A stretch of 37,437 nt of DNA from an uncultured Collinsella sp. (GTDB lineage Bacteria; Actinomycetota; Coriobacteriia; Coriobacteriales; Coriobacteriaceae), in NCBI GenBank assembly GCA_902472315.1, contig CABRNM010000016.1, forward strand, positions 1 to 37,437, read 5' to 3'. Below are positions 15,332-25,200 of the stretch, one piece after another. Both the position numbers and the translations under genes were made by a program. The notes beneath the pieces are model-generated. The model had not been told where the DNA came from, ran no database searches, and saw only the letters and a list, made by a program, of their open reading frames with translations. Within the stretch, counting starts at the first letter, position 1, and the number at the start of each line of letters is the position of its first letter.

Positions 15332-15384
15332 GGCTGGGCGTCCGATCATTTAATGACTGCGCATGCGATGCTGCGTGCGATCCC

Positions 15385-15990
15385 CTAATGCTTGATCTCG
15401 ATGCTCGAAATCTCGACTTCGCGTGCCTCGGCAACTGCCTTCGCCATGTCATCGGGAAACTCGATGGAGTTGAGGAGCGCCTCGGCTTCTTTCTTATGCA
15501 GATCGAAGTTCGAGATGAGGACGTATACGCTTCCCGGCTCAACGTCGGTAAAGAGGAGGGTTGAGACGCCGCTGTTGTCCTCGTACGTTCCGACGAGCCA
15601 CGTCCTGCCGTTATACTCGACGGACCCGCCATCCTTCCACTGGAACGTATCACCTTTCTTTTCTGCCTGGTCGGCGTGGGATTCCTCTGCCGTCAGCGCT
15701 TTTTTCCAAACGGGGATAAAGCGATCGGCCGAACCGTTCTCGTCTTCGGGGAAGGTGAGCTGGACCCTGTCGGCGTTCTTGCCGGCGGAGTCGCTTACGC
15801 CAACGCTCTCGGGCATCTCGATCTTAAACCAGATAAAGTCGGTCTTCTTGGCGACGGGAGCTTTTTCCTTGCCCTCGCTCTTGGATGCGCTGCTGCCCCC
15901 GCCCGATCCGCTCTCGCCGCAGCCGACAAGGGCGAGTGCGGCAAAGAGGGCGATGCACAGGGAAAGGATCGATAGGGTCTTTTTCTTCAT
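15385..15990 (-). CDS. Lipoprotein, paralogue of the previous gene
   Basis: The 201-residue product has signal MKKKTLSILSLCIALF, lipobox LVGC, and a Ser/Gly/Lys linker. The domain opens TDFIWFKIEMPESV and includes RFIPVWKKAL, GRTWLVGTYEDNSGV and GSVYVLISN. It aligns end to end with the 14565-15158 product, and both close in IEIK(R/H). The start at 15990 is chosen because AAGGAGGAC precedes it; a 5' extension to 16023 lacks one. Each copy has its own terminator and shares the 16-bp repeat upstream, so both are probably transcribed separately under the same control. Confidence 0.88.
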   Translation of the reverse strand: MKKKTLSILSLCIALFAALALVGCGESGSGGGSSASKSEGKEKAPVAKKTDFIWFKIEMPESVGVSDSAGKNADRVQLTFPEDENGSADRFIPVWKKALTAEESHADQAEKKGDTFQWKDGGSVEYNGRTWLVGTYEDNSGVSTLLFTDVEPGSVYVLISNFDLHKKEAEALLNSIEFPDDMAKAVAEAREVEISSIEIKH

Positions 15991-16367
15991 GGTGGCGTCC
16001 TCCTTGTCTGCCGATGACATCACGGCGCCGCATGCTGTTGGGGTACTGATTGCGCTGGCGGCGGATGTCTCTGTGTACTGTGCGGCTTATGCCTCCGTTC
16101 ATCGCTTGTGGCCGTTGCGCGGCCGTGCCCCAACGGGTTCCTTACTTATAGATATGCCCCAGTCTGTGACGTCCGGAAGTCTCGAAAGGTGGGCCATGTG
16201 TCCCATGTTTGCGGCGCCGACGCCTATCGTTCGTCATAGAAATCCGCGATGGCCAGGTGTGCTGACGCTCATGTGCTTATGGGCTAGACTTAGCATCATT
16301 ACGTGTTTGATGCGGTTGGTCGGCGGTTGCCGCCCGACCGATCTATATGACTTGAAGGTGCATGCGT
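15991..16367. other. Intergenic region between the lipoprotein gene and fchA
   Basis: This 377-bp stretch has no convincing gene. It holds the second 16-bp repeat (16191-16206) and must contain the divergent promoters for the lipoprotein (minus) and fchA (plus). No clear -35/-10 pair stands out by eye. Confidence 0.5.
16191..16206. repeat. 16-bp repeat, copy 2 (possible operator)
   Basis: Identical to 15234-15249, with imperfect dyad GGGnCAnnTGnCCC, here 201 bp upstream of the 15990 lipoprotein start. Confidence 0.6.
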
Positions 16368-17000
16368 ATGAGCCAAGAGATGATGGACAAGACCTGCCGT
16401 GGGTTTGCCGAGGCGCTGGCCGCGCGCGAGCCGGTTCCCGGCGGCGGTAGCGCGAGCGCCTTTGTGGGCGCGCTGGGCGCCTCGCTTTGCGGGATGGTCG
16501 CTCGCTACGGGGCGACCAATCCCGCGCTTAGCGATCGGGCGGACGATCTGACGCGTGCATTTGCCCAGGCAGACGAGTTGGCGCAGGAACTAGTGGGTCT
16601 GGTTGCCGAGGATGTTCGTGCATACGGCCAGGTGTCCGCATCGTATGGCATTCCGCGCGAGGACCCGGCTCGACCCGCGGCGATTCAGGACGCGTTGCGC
16701 GTGGCGGCCATGCCGCCGTACCGGATCATGGATGCCTGCGGGCGCGCGCTGGCGCTGCTCGAGGACATGGCCGACAAGGGTTCGCGCCAGTTGCTGTCCG
16801 ACGTGGCATGCGGCGCCGTGTTCTGCCGCGCCGCCATGCAGGGTGCGAGCCTGACGCTCTTTGCCAACACCACATCTATGAAAGACCGGGCGCGCGCCGA
16901 GGAACTCGAGGCGGCGTGCGATGAGCTGCTGGATACGTGGCTGCCGCGCGCCGATGCACTGGCGCGCCGCGCTGCCGACGCCGCAAGGAAGAGGAGATAG
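16368..17000 (+). CDS. fchA: Methenyltetrahydrofolate cyclohydrolase, FchA/cyclodeaminase family
   Basis: The 210-residue protein belongs to the formiminotransferase-cyclodeaminase fold. It opens with the hallmark PVPGGGSASAFVGALGASL (about residues 21-39), is helical throughout, and contains LLSDVACGA near the end of the core. Stand-alone members of this size act as methenyl- or formimino-tetrahydrofolate cyclohydrolase/cyclodeaminase. It lies 2 bp before folD, which lacks its own cyclohydrolase lysine, so interconversion of 5,10-methenyl- and 10-formyl-tetrahydrofolate is the likely job. The ATG at 16368 has GAAGGTG at a proper distance; the ATG at 16362 is too close to it. Confidence 0.9.
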   Translation: MSQEMMDKTCRGFAEALAAREPVPGGGSASAFVGALGASLCGMVARYGATNPALSDRADDLTRAFAQADELAQELVGLVAEDVRAYGQVSASYGIPREDPARPAAIQDALRVAAMPPYRIMDACGRALALLEDMADKGSRQLLSDVACGAVFCRAAMQGASLTLFANTTSMKDRARAEELEAACDELLDTWLPRADALARRAADAARKRR

Positions 17001-17002
17001 CC

Positions 17003-17857
17003 ATGGCCGAGCTGCTCAAGGGTGCTCCCGTTGCCCGTGCTTTGACCGAGGAACTTGCCGCTCGTTGCGTCGCCCTGCGCGAACAGGGCATCGTGCCGAC
17101 GCTGGCCATCGTTCGCGTGGGCGAGCGCGAGGACGATCTATCCTACGAGCGCGGCGCCCTCAAGCGCTGTGAGAAGGTTGGCGTTGAGGCTCGCCGCGTT
17201 TTACTCCCTGTCGATGTTTCGCAGGATGAGCTACTGGCGGCTATTAAGGACATCAATGCCGACCCCGCTGTTCATGGCTGCCTGATGTTTCGTCCGTTGC
17301 CCGCTGGGCTTGACGAGGATGCGGTTGCCGCGGCACTCGATCCCGCCAAGGATGTTGACTCCATGACACCGGCCTCGCTGCTCACCACGCTTTCGGGTCG
17401 TGGCGAGGGCTTTGCTCCCTGCACGGCCGAGGCCGTGTTTGCGTTGCTGGACCATTACGGTGTTGAGCTGGATGGGGCAAAGGTCACGGTTGTTGGTCGG
17501 TCGCTGGTAATTGGTCGTCCCGTTGCCGCCATGCTTACGGCTCGCAATGCCACGGTGACGATGTGCCATACGCATACGCGCGACTTGGCTGCCGAGTGCC
17601 GTGCGGCTGATATTGTGGTTGCGGCCGTTGGACGCGCACGCACGATTGGCGCGGATGCGGTTCGCGAGGGCCAGACGATCATCGATGTCGGCATTAACTG
17701 GGACGAGGCCGCTGGCAAGCTGGTCGGCGATGTCGATTTTGATGCTGCGGAACCGATCGCTGGCGCAATTACTCCGGTGCCGGGCGGCGTGGGGGCTGTG
17801 ACCACCGCGATTCTCGCCAAGCACGTGATCGAGGCGGCGGAGCGCGCATCGAAATAG
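17003..17857 (+). CDS. folD: Methylenetetrahydrofolate dehydrogenase FolD, cyclohydrolase residues replaced
   Basis: FolD normally oxidises methylene-tetrahydrofolate and then hydrolyses the methenyl product. The 284 residues keep the family frame: GRSLVIGRPVAAML for the dinucleotide, KDVDSMTP, and the C-terminal TPVPGGVGAVTTAI. The active site is changed. Tyr48 in LSYERGALKRC matches the conserved Tyr, but the lysine four residues later (Lys56 in human MTHFD1) is Ala52, and the usual QLPLP reads FRPLP so the Gln is Phe96. Lys56 is essential for the cyclohydrolase step but not the dehydrogenase step. The preceding fchA, same strand and 2 bp away, would supply the missing activity. The start at 17003 follows GAGGAGATAG. 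Confidence 0.93.
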   Translation: MAELLKGAPVARALTEELAARCVALREQGIVPTLAIVRVGEREDDLSYERGALKRCEKVGVEARRVLLPVDVSQDELLAAIKDINADPAVHGCLMFRPLPAGLDEDAVAAALDPAKDVDSMTPASLLTTLSGRGEGFAPCTAEAVFALLDHYGVELDGAKVTVVGRSLVIGRPVAAMLTARNATVTMCHTHTRDLAAECRAADIVVAAVGRARTIGADAVREGQTIIDVGINWDEAAGKLVGDVDFDAAEPIAGAITPVPGGVGAVTTAILAKHVIEAAERASK

Positions 17858-17881
17858 TCGTTTTTGACCACAGGGGTTGCC

Positions 17882-17904
17882 GGGGCGGCTGTTTCGCCCT
17901 TTTT
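17882..17904 (+). terminator. Terminator of fchA-folD
   Basis: Stem GGGCG/CGCCC (17883-17887, 17895-17899) with a 7-base loop followed by TTTTT. Confidence 0.75.
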
Positions 17905-17958
17905 GCGCCGAAGCGATACACTGTTGCCGTTTGATTTCTTCGCTCAAGGAGGATGCGC

Positions 17959-19482
17959 ATGCCGTGCACAACGATTTTGGTTGGTAAGAACGCGAGCTAC
18001 GACGGGTCGACGCTGGTTGCCCGCAACGAGGACTCGTCCAACGGGGTGTTTGAGCCCAAGCGCATGCGTGTTGTGCACCCCGACGAGCAGCCGCGTGTCT
18101 ACACGAGCGTTTTGAGCCACCTGACCGTTGAGCTGCCCGATAATCCCATGCGTTATACAAGCGTCCCCGACGTTGTCCCGGGTCATGGCATTTGGGCCGA
18201 GGCCGGCTTCAACGAGCTCAACGTTGGCATGTCCGCAACCGAGACGCTTACCACCAACGAGCGCGTCCGCGGCGCCGATCCGCTCGTGGACTACGTGCCC
18301 GCCAAGGGTAACGAGGGCGAGGACGGCTATGTTCCGGCGCAGCCCGGTGGCCTGGGCGAGGAGGATATGGTGACCCTGGTGCTGCCGTACGCCAAGTCTG
18401 CCCGCGATGGCGTGCGTATCCTGGGTGACCTGCTCGAGCGCTACGGCACCTACGAGAACAACGGCATCGCCTTTAGTGACGTGGACGAGATCTGGTGGCT
18501 CGAGACCATCGGCGGCCACCACTGGATCGCCAAGCGCGTGCCCGATGACGCCTATGTGACCATGCCTAACCAGCTGGGTATCGATAGCTTTGACCTGGAC
18601 GATGCCGAGGGCGCCCAGGTCGACCATATGTGCTCCGCCGACCTGCGCTCCTGGATGGCCGAGTGGCATCTGGACCTGACGCTGGGCGTCGAGGGCGACG
18701 GTCCCGCTGCGGTCTTTAACCCGCGCGAGGCCTTTGGCTCGCACAGCGACAGCGACCACGTCTACAACACGCCGCGCGCCTGGTATATGCAGCGCTGCCT
18801 CAACCCCAGCGATGTGTGGGACGGTCCCGAGGCCGACTACACGCCCGAGAGCGACGATATCCCCTGGAGCCGCGTGCCCGAGCGCAAGGTGACCATCGAG
18901 GATATCAAGTACGTGCTTTCGAGCCACTACCAGGGTACGGAGTACGACTGCTACGGCAGCAAGGGCACGCCCGCCACGCGCGGCGCCTATCGTCCCATCG
19001 GCATCAACCGCAACGGTCAGCTCGCCGTGCTGCAACTGCGCCCCTATGCACAGCCGGCGTATCGCGCCGTACAGTGGATGGCCTTTGGCTCTAACTCGTT
19101 TAACGCGCTCGTGCCGCTGTACGCCAATGTCGAGACCATGCCCGAGTACTATGCCGACACGCAGGCCCGCGTGACGTCGGAGAATTTCTATTGGGCAAAT
19201 CGCCTGATCGGTGCCTTGGCCGATGTTCGCTTCCACGAGTGTGGTCGCGCGGTCGAGGATTATCAGGAGAAGGTCGGCGGCATGGGCCACAAGCAGATTC
19301 ACGACGTTGACGCTGTCGTAGCCGCACTGCCCGAGACTGAGGTGCCTGCCGAGCTCGCCCGCGCCAACGAGGCCTTTGCCGAGCTCGTGCGCGTGGAGAC
19401 CGATGCTCTGTTGGGCAAGGTGCTCTACACCACGAGCTGTGCCATGAAGAATTCCTTCGCGATGAACGATAACGTAAGGTAA
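17959..19482 (+). CDS. C69 family dipeptidase
   Basis: Peptidase family C69 enzymes (PepD/PipD type) are N-terminal-nucleophile hydrolases that cleave dipeptides. The product has 507 residues, starting MPCTTILVGKNASYDGSTLV. Cys3 is the expected nucleophile, exposed after removal of the first residues, and ARNEDSSNG follows as in the family. Other family segments include WWLETIGGHHWIAKRVPDD and YRPIGINRNGQLAVLQ. There is no signal peptide, so it is likely cytoplasmic. The ATG at 17959 is preferred over 17953 because AAGGAGG at 17946-17952 abuts the latter. It is a single gene with terminators on both sides. Confidence 0.93.
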   Translation: MPCTTILVGKNASYDGSTLVARNEDSSNGVFEPKRMRVVHPDEQPRVYTSVLSHLTVELPDNPMRYTSVPDVVPGHGIWAEAGFNELNVGMSATETLTTNERVRGADPLVDYVPAKGNEGEDGYVPAQPGGLGEEDMVTLVLPYAKSARDGVRILGDLLERYGTYENNGIAFSDVDEIWWLETIGGHHWIAKRVPDDAYVTMPNQLGIDSFDLDDAEGAQVDHMCSADLRSWMAEWHLDLTLGVEGDGPAAVFNPREAFGSHSDSDHVYNTPRAWYMQRCLNPSDVWDGPEADYTPESDDIPWSRVPERKVTIEDIKYVLSSHYQGTEYDCYGSKGTPATRGAYRPIGINRNGQLAVLQLRPYAQPAYRAVQWMAFGSNSFNALVPLYANVETMPEYYADTQARVTSENFYWANRLIGALADVRFHECGRAVEDYQEKVGGMGHKQIHDVDAVVAALPETEVPAELARANEAFAELVRVETDALLGKVLYTTSCAMKNSFAMNDNVR

Positions 19483-19500
19483 AGACGGCCTTGCAGCGAG

Positions 19501-19545
19501 CGAGCGGGGCAAACGCCGTCAAAGGCTTTGCCCCGCTCGATTTCT
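19501..19545 (+). terminator. Terminator of the dipeptidase gene
   Basis: A perfect 13-bp stem (CGAGCGGGGCAAA at 19501-19513, complement 19527-19539), 13-base loop, then ATTTCT. Confidence 0.8.
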
Positions 19546-19630
19546 ATCTTGGCGGCAAAACGATTTTGTGTCGTTCGCTCAATCTTGGGTACAAGAAGGC
19601 CAATGCAGTTGTTCACGATTGGAGCCAACC

Positions 19631-20047
19631 ATGGTTATGAAATTCGATCAGCTTGTTAACGGTGCCATCAACGTGGGCTTCGGCGCCGCCGCCGTTGCCG
19701 TCGAGGGCGGCAAGAAGGTCCTCGACGACCTCAATACCAAAGGCGAGCAGGTTCGCAAGGACGCCGGCACTCCCGATATCGCCCGCAGCGTGTCCGACAT
19801 GTTCGAGCAGGCCGGTGGCACCATTTCCGACCTGACCGAGCGTCTGGGCATGCAGGGTGAGACTGCGGCGCAGCGCGTGCTCGACGAGCTCATCCTGGCC
19901 CGCGTCCGCGTTATGACCGCCCCCGAGCGCACGGCCTTTTTGGCCCATGTGCGCGACATCGTCGATTCGGTCGAGGACAACGTGACTTCGGTGCCCGTCG
20001 AGTCCGTTGAGCCCGACGATGCAGAGGACACCGAAGAGGCCGAGTAG
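19631..20047 (+). CDS. Phasin-like protein
   Basis: The 138-residue protein begins MVMKFDQLVNGAINVGFGAA and has VEGGKKVLDDLNTKGEQVRK, resembling the short phasin/polyhydroxyalkanoate-regulator-like proteins of anaerobic Gram-positives. It is helical with an acidic tail (EPDDAEDTEEAE). It ends 8 bp before the UbiB-type kinase gene and is surely co-transcribed with it. Such pairs are familiar in this part of the tree, but the partner function is not known. There is no PHA synthase in the window, so a storage-granule role is not supported. The ATG at 19631 follows TTGGAGCC. Confidence 0.7.
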   Translation: MVMKFDQLVNGAINVGFGAAAVAVEGGKKVLDDLNTKGEQVRKDAGTPDIARSVSDMFEQAGGTISDLTERLGMQGETAAQRVLDELILARVRVMTAPERTAFLAHVRDIVDSVEDNVTSVPVESVEPDDAEDTEEAE

Positions 20048-20055
20048 CAGCGCAG

Positions 20056-21819
20056 ATGGCAGATTCCACCACCGATTACAACAATCTAGATCCCTTGGGT
20101 GACGAGGCGGCGGTTGTCGATGAGGTCGATGCCGCCGTCTCGGGCGCTCGCAAGAAGCCGCGTGCTGTCGATATGGTTCCCGAAGAGCCCGACGCGATGG
20201 CGCCGGACGAGGAATACCAGCTCACGCCGGCAGGCCGCCGCGAACGCATTGGGCAGATCGTTCGCCTGATCAAAAAGTACCGCGTATGGGATAACCTCAC
20301 GCCGGTGCGCCTGCGTCGTCTGCTCGAAGAGCTCGGCCCCATGTTCGTCAAGATGGGGCAGATCCTGGCCAACCGGTCCGAGATTTTGCCGCAGCGGTTT
20401 TGCGACGAGCTGCGCCGCCTGCGCTCCGACGTAGACCCGGTGCCGTATGAGATAGTGCTCCGCTGTCTGGAAGAGGAGTACGGCCAGCGCCTGGGGCAGA
20501 TGTTCGACGCGATCGACCCCAACCCGCTCGGAAGCGCGTCGCTCGCGCAGGTACACCGTGCCCGCCTGGTGACGGGCGAGGACGTGGCCGTTAAGGTGCA
20601 GCGCCCCGGCGCGCAACAGGTCATGGCACAGGACATCGACATCATCCGTTCGGTGGTGCGCATCGTTTCCAAGTTCGTCAACACCGACCAGTTTGTTGAC
20701 TTACACGGCGTGGTCGAAGAGCTGTGGACCTCGTTTCGCGAGGAGACCAACTTTTTGGCCGAGGCAAAAAATCTCAACGATTTCTATGACTTCCACAAAA
20801 GCGTGCATGGCGTGTCGTGCCCCAAGTCCTACCTAGATCTTTGCACCGAGCACGTGGTGGTCATGGACTACATTGACGGCATCTCCATTGCCGATCCCAA
20901 ACGACTGGCAGCCGAGGGTTATGACTTGGAAAAGATTGGCGCCGCGATCGTCGAGGACTACTCGACGCAGGTGCTCGACGATGGCTTTTTCCATGCCGAC
21001 TCGCATGCGGGAAACATCATCCTCAAGGACGGCATCGTTTACTTTATTGACCTGGGCATGGTCGGGCGCATGTCGAGCCACGACCGCGGTATCGTCAAGG
21101 ACATGATCTTTGCCGTGGCCGAGGGCGACGTGCCCAAGCTCAAGGATTCGCTCATGCGCTTTGCCGTGACGCGCGGCGATTCGGCCGAGCTCGACCATTC
21201 GGCCTTTTTGTCCGACTTGGACTTTATCGTGGCTGACTTTGCGGGCCTTGACCTGAAGGATCTGGATATCGGCGAGTTTTTGACCTCGCTGTTAAACCTC
21301 GCGCGTAAGAATGACGTTGAGCTGCCGAGCGTGGTGACGATGTTCGCGCGTGGCATGGTGACGCTCGAGGGTTTGCTGACCGAGTATATGCCCAACGTCA
21401 ACATGATCCAGATTATCCAGACGCACATCAAAAACGAGAAAAGCACCTATGCACGCGTGCGCGATATGGGGCGCGATCTTGCCGCGAGCAGCTATCGAGC
21501 GGCAAAAGGATCGCTCGAGGCGGCCGAGTATCTGGGCTTGGCGTCGCGCATGCTCACACGCGGCCAGCTTAAGGTGAACACGCAGATCATGAGCAGCGAT
21601 AAGGCGCTGCGACAGCTGGGTGGAATTATCGACCGCATGTCGATGGCAATTGTGATTGCCGGCCTGTTTATCGGCTCGTCGGTGGTGTACTACGCGCGCA
21701 TCGAGCCGGTTGTGTTCGGTATCCCGGTCATTGGTTTTATGGGCTACGTGAGTGCGCTGGTGCTGGCGCTGATGCTGGGCCGCGAGATCTGGCGCAACAG
21801 CCACGGCGGCAAGCGTTAA
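20056..21819 (+). CDS. UbiB/AarF (ABC1) family atypical kinase
   Basis: The 587-residue protein carries the ABC1/UbiB core: the KxGQ motif in FVKMGQILANRSEILP, the Ala-rich loop SASLAQVHRA, the lysine in VAVKVQRPG, catalytic FHADSHAGNI and the metal site IDLGMVGRM. Two C-terminal helices (AIVIAGLFIGSSVVYY and a following FMGYVSALVLALMLG) anchor it to the membrane. UbiB proteins are ATPases linked to isoprenoid-quinone or lipid metabolism. This organism type need not make ubiquinone, so the substrate is open. The N-terminus has a ~50-residue acidic extension. It is co-transcribed with the phasin-like gene and followed by a terminator. Confidence 0.93.
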   Translation: MADSTTDYNNLDPLGDEAAVVDEVDAAVSGARKKPRAVDMVPEEPDAMAPDEEYQLTPAGRRERIGQIVRLIKKYRVWDNLTPVRLRRLLEELGPMFVKMGQILANRSEILPQRFCDELRRLRSDVDPVPYEIVLRCLEEEYGQRLGQMFDAIDPNPLGSASLAQVHRARLVTGEDVAVKVQRPGAQQVMAQDIDIIRSVVRIVSKFVNTDQFVDLHGVVEELWTSFREETNFLAEAKNLNDFYDFHKSVHGVSCPKSYLDLCTEHVVVMDYIDGISIADPKRLAAEGYDLEKIGAAIVEDYSTQVLDDGFFHADSHAGNIILKDGIVYFIDLGMVGRMSSHDRGIVKDMIFAVAEGDVPKLKDSLMRFAVTRGDSAELDHSAFLSDLDFIVADFAGLDLKDLDIGEFLTSLLNLARKNDVELPSVVTMFARGMVTLEGLLTEYMPNVNMIQIIQTHIKNEKSTYARVRDMGRDLAASSYRAAKGSLEAAEYLGLASRMLTRGQLKVNTQIMSSDKALRQLGGIIDRMSMAIVIAGLFIGSSVVYYARIEPVVFGIPVIGFMGYVSALVLALMLGREIWRNSHGGKR

Positions 21820-21906
21820 TGACCCCTGGGGGACGGAGGAAAACGGATCATTTTGCTCAGCGATCCATCCATGCCCTAATCTATCGCAAACAATAGCTTT
21901 TACCTT

Positions 21907-21934
21907 GGGCTTCGCCTGTGTGCGGGGCCCTTTT
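21907..21934 (+). terminator. Terminator of the ubiB-type gene
   Basis: Stem GGGCTTCGC/GCGGGGCCC (two G-U pairs), 6-base loop, TTTT. It isolates the downstream riboswitch unit. Confidence 0.8.
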
Positions 21935-21961
21935 GCGTGCTACCATACTGACAGTAATAAT
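21933..21961 (+). promoter_or_regulatory. Putative promoter of the riboswitch transcript
   Basis: AATAAT at 21956-21961 (-10) is 17 bp from TTGCGT at 21933-21938 (-35). Transcription would begin close to 21968, matching the 5' edge of the aptamer. Confidence 0.45.
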
Positions 21962-21970
21962 CGATGGCCT

Positions 21971-22143
21971 AGATGGTGGTGCGGAGACGCACGAATGCGC
22001 GGTTTTCCTGCGCGTTTGGGAGAATCGGGGTGCAAATCCCCGGCTGTACCAGTAACCGTAATTCCTCTTGGCCCGGGATGCTCGTGTCGCAGATCGGACG
22101 GCGCGCCCGGGTCGGTAAGGTTAAGTCGGATCGCCTCCCATCT
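21971..22143 (+). promoter_or_regulatory. Cobalamin (B12) riboswitch
   Basis: The core GGGAGAATCGGGGTGCAAAT, then CCCCGGCTGTACCAGTAACC and GTAAT matches the conserved aptamer (GGGAA...GGTG.AAATCC...GCTG..CC.G..AC.GT). The 3' element AAGTCGGATCGCC follows. The closing stem P1 pairs AGATGG (21971-21976) with CCATCT (22138-22143). About 140 bp of expression platform, rich in small hairpins (such as GCGCAATATGCGC), lies before the preferred start at 22287. The expected effect is repression when cobalamin is plentiful. Confidence 0.9.
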
Positions 22144-22286
22144 TGCACGCGACCGCGGCGCATGCCGCCGGTACGCGTTGGGCTCTGGAGGAAAGGGGGA
22201 CCCCGATGGGGGTGCTCAAGCGCAATATGCGCGATGACGTGGGGCAGCCGCTGGGCAATGCTCCAAGTGCAGACAGTAGGAGACAA

Positions 22287-25200
22287 ATGGATATGTTTGA
22301 GGACGAGTGCCAGCGCGCCTCGTGGCGTCGTCATGGAGCGATTGTCCGCGGCGTGGCCAAGCGCGGTCTGGTGGCGTTCCTGGCTTTTGCCATGGCTTTT
22401 GGTACCACGCCGGCGCAACTTTGGGCCGAGGGCGCTGAGGGCATTGCCGATGCCGTGGCTCAGGCCACGACGCCGAGCGAGGGCGCGCAGGCCACGGATG
22501 ACGCTGCCGATAATACCGCGCCTGCTGCTGGCGCAAACGATTCGGCTACCGACAAATCCTCCGAAACTGGGGATACGAGTTCGGATGCGCCTGACAACGC
22601 GAGCAATGACGCGCTAGGCGACCCCGCTGCGTCAGACCCCGCTTCGGCCTCTCCGGCGAACGAGGCGTCCGACACCACCGCCGAGACCGGCGATGCGCCC
22701 GCGGTGGTCAGCGAGCCCAATGCAGCTAAGGCCGCACCCCGTGCCGCTGCCACGCTTTCCTCTAAAAATGGTGTCAGCGTCGGAAAGAGCCAGTCGCCTT
22801 CTCGCTGGACTGGCTCTAACGTCACTGGCTTTATCCAGAGCAATACTACGCTCTATGCGAATGTCTGGACTTCGTCCAGCAAGCGCGCCAGTGTTTCGGG
22901 TTGCACCTATCAGTGGCTTGCTGCCGATATCGCCAACAAGAGCGATGCGGACAACTCTGCGTTTGTTGCTGTCGAGGGCCAGACGAGCTCATCGATCGTT
23001 CTGGACGATGCCCTGCGCACTCAGCTTAACGGCAAGTGCCTGCGCGTTCGCATTACCGATGCAAGCGGTAACGTTATCTACGGCCCGACTAGGGGCGCCA
23101 ACAACCAAAAGCTGACGGCAACGACCGCCGTCAAGGCACCCGTTCCTACCAAGACGGCCCTGGATGCAAAGTCTTATGTCCTCATCCAGTCTTCGGCAGA
23201 CGATTCGAGTTCGATTTCGTCCGTTAAGGCAGAGACACTGAACCCTGGCACTACGCTTTGGGCGAATGCCTATGACGGCGAAGCGGTTCCCAACAAGCGT
23301 ATTGCGGCACAGGCCGGCTGGACCTATCAGTGGCTTGCGTCTGACGTGCGCGATGCCGAGGATTCCGCCTATCAGGCAATTCCGGGCCAGACCGACCAGT
23401 CGCTGACGATCACGGATGAACTCGCATCGCAGCTTGCGGGCAAGTACATTCGCGTTAAGGTTGTCGGTGACGGTCAAGAGCTGTTCGGCCCGAGCGGATC
23501 TTTCGACACGCCCTCGTCTGTTGGCTACAATACCCCGGGCCCCGTTGCCGCGAGCGGCCAAATCGCGTTGGGCCATATCGTTCTCGCCTATAACGGCGCC
23601 GAATTTGGCGACGATTACGAGAACGTCCCCAACGCCAACGTCGGCGACACGATTAAGGCTGCTGCCTACTACCTCAACTACGACACGCCGGCTGACCTCT
23701 ACGGTTCCGACAAGGTCGATTTTTCTTGGTGGGTGGCCGATTCCGCCGACGGCTCGTTCGAGCAGGTTGCAACTGGTGACACCTACACGGTTACCAAGGA
23801 GTGCGCGAACCGCTACCTCAAGGTTGTCGCTAAGGCCAAGAAGGGTATCCCCGGCTCTGATAGCTGTGAGACCAAGGCGGGCCGCATTCTGCCCAAGGGC
23901 GCGACGACGCTCGATTCAGTTGCATTTACCAATGCGAGCAAGGGCGCCAAGGACACTGGCTCTACGATTGAGGCGTGCGCCTACAAGGCGGTCGATTACT
24001 CGTCTGAGCCGGTTACCGAGGGCGTTACCTACACGTGGCGTTGGTCCTCTGTCGACCCGTCTTCCTCTGCGTTTGATGCGAAGACCGACTGGCATGTGGT
24101 CGAGGGCAAAACCGACAGCAGCTTTACGATTCCCGATGACTACGCCAAGCGCTGGGTGAGCGTGTCGGCCACTGCGGGCGATAACACCGTAGAGGCGACT
24201 ACTGCTGTGGCCGTTAAGGCCGCAGGCTCGCACGAGCTGTTCCTGACGTATCTCAAAAAGATCGTCGGCGATCAGAGCGATGACGCCAAGTTTGTCTACA
24301 AGAGTGGCGAAAAGATCGGTGTTACTGCATTCGAGAAGACGCCTGCAGGAACAAAGGGTGCCGAGCTTACATCTGATCAACTGACCTATACGTGGCAGAT
24401 TGCCGATAGTTCCCAGGGTCCGTTCACGACGCTGACGGATGAGAACGCCCATAGGCCGTCGTTCGTAATTTCGCAAAAGTACGTCGGCAAGTACCTCAAG
24501 TGCATCGTCGACGGTGGCTACAACACCGACTATGCCTCCACACGTTATGCCATCGCTAAGGGTGAAGATGCCAAGGCGTATACCCTGACATCGGTTAATG
24601 TCGCTTCGAGCGGCAACCTTGCACAGGTCGGCGGAACGCTTACCCCTACTGCCAATTACATGGCAACGGGCGATTGGGGCGATTACGAGACGGCACTCCC
24701 CGAGGGCTCCCTCGTCGATTACCGCTGGTATCTCGCCGATGACGCTGAGGGCACAAATGCCCACGAGCTGTTTGGCGCCGACGAAACGACCGGCGCGATC
24801 ACGCTTCCCGCCTCGGCTGAGGGCAAATACGCCTATGTCGTGGCAAACGCCGGCAACAACGATGTCAAGAGCACCGCTTGGCTCGTTAATTCTTCCGACG
24901 AAAAGTCTCTTTCCGTTAACGTCAGGGTTGTAGGCGTAAGCAAACACGATGTCGGTCAGTCCTATGACCTTGTGGACTGGGTGCCGACGGCCTCGTTTGA
25001 GTGGTCGAGTACCCAAAAAATGTCTGCCTGGGACATCTTTGCCAAGGTGCTTGACGACGCCGGCTATAGCTATAGCACGGACGGCGGCGTTCCCTATTCG
25101 GTTACGAACCCCGATAAGTCCCAGACGCTCGCGACGGAAAACACGGCGTCCGGCTATAAGTACTGGCGTTTTGATATTAATGGCAAGGCTGCCAACTCTT

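Noticed and set aside
17944..19512. 522-codon minus-strand frame
   Set aside because: Antisense to the C69 dipeptidase, whose motifs and ribosome site are clear.
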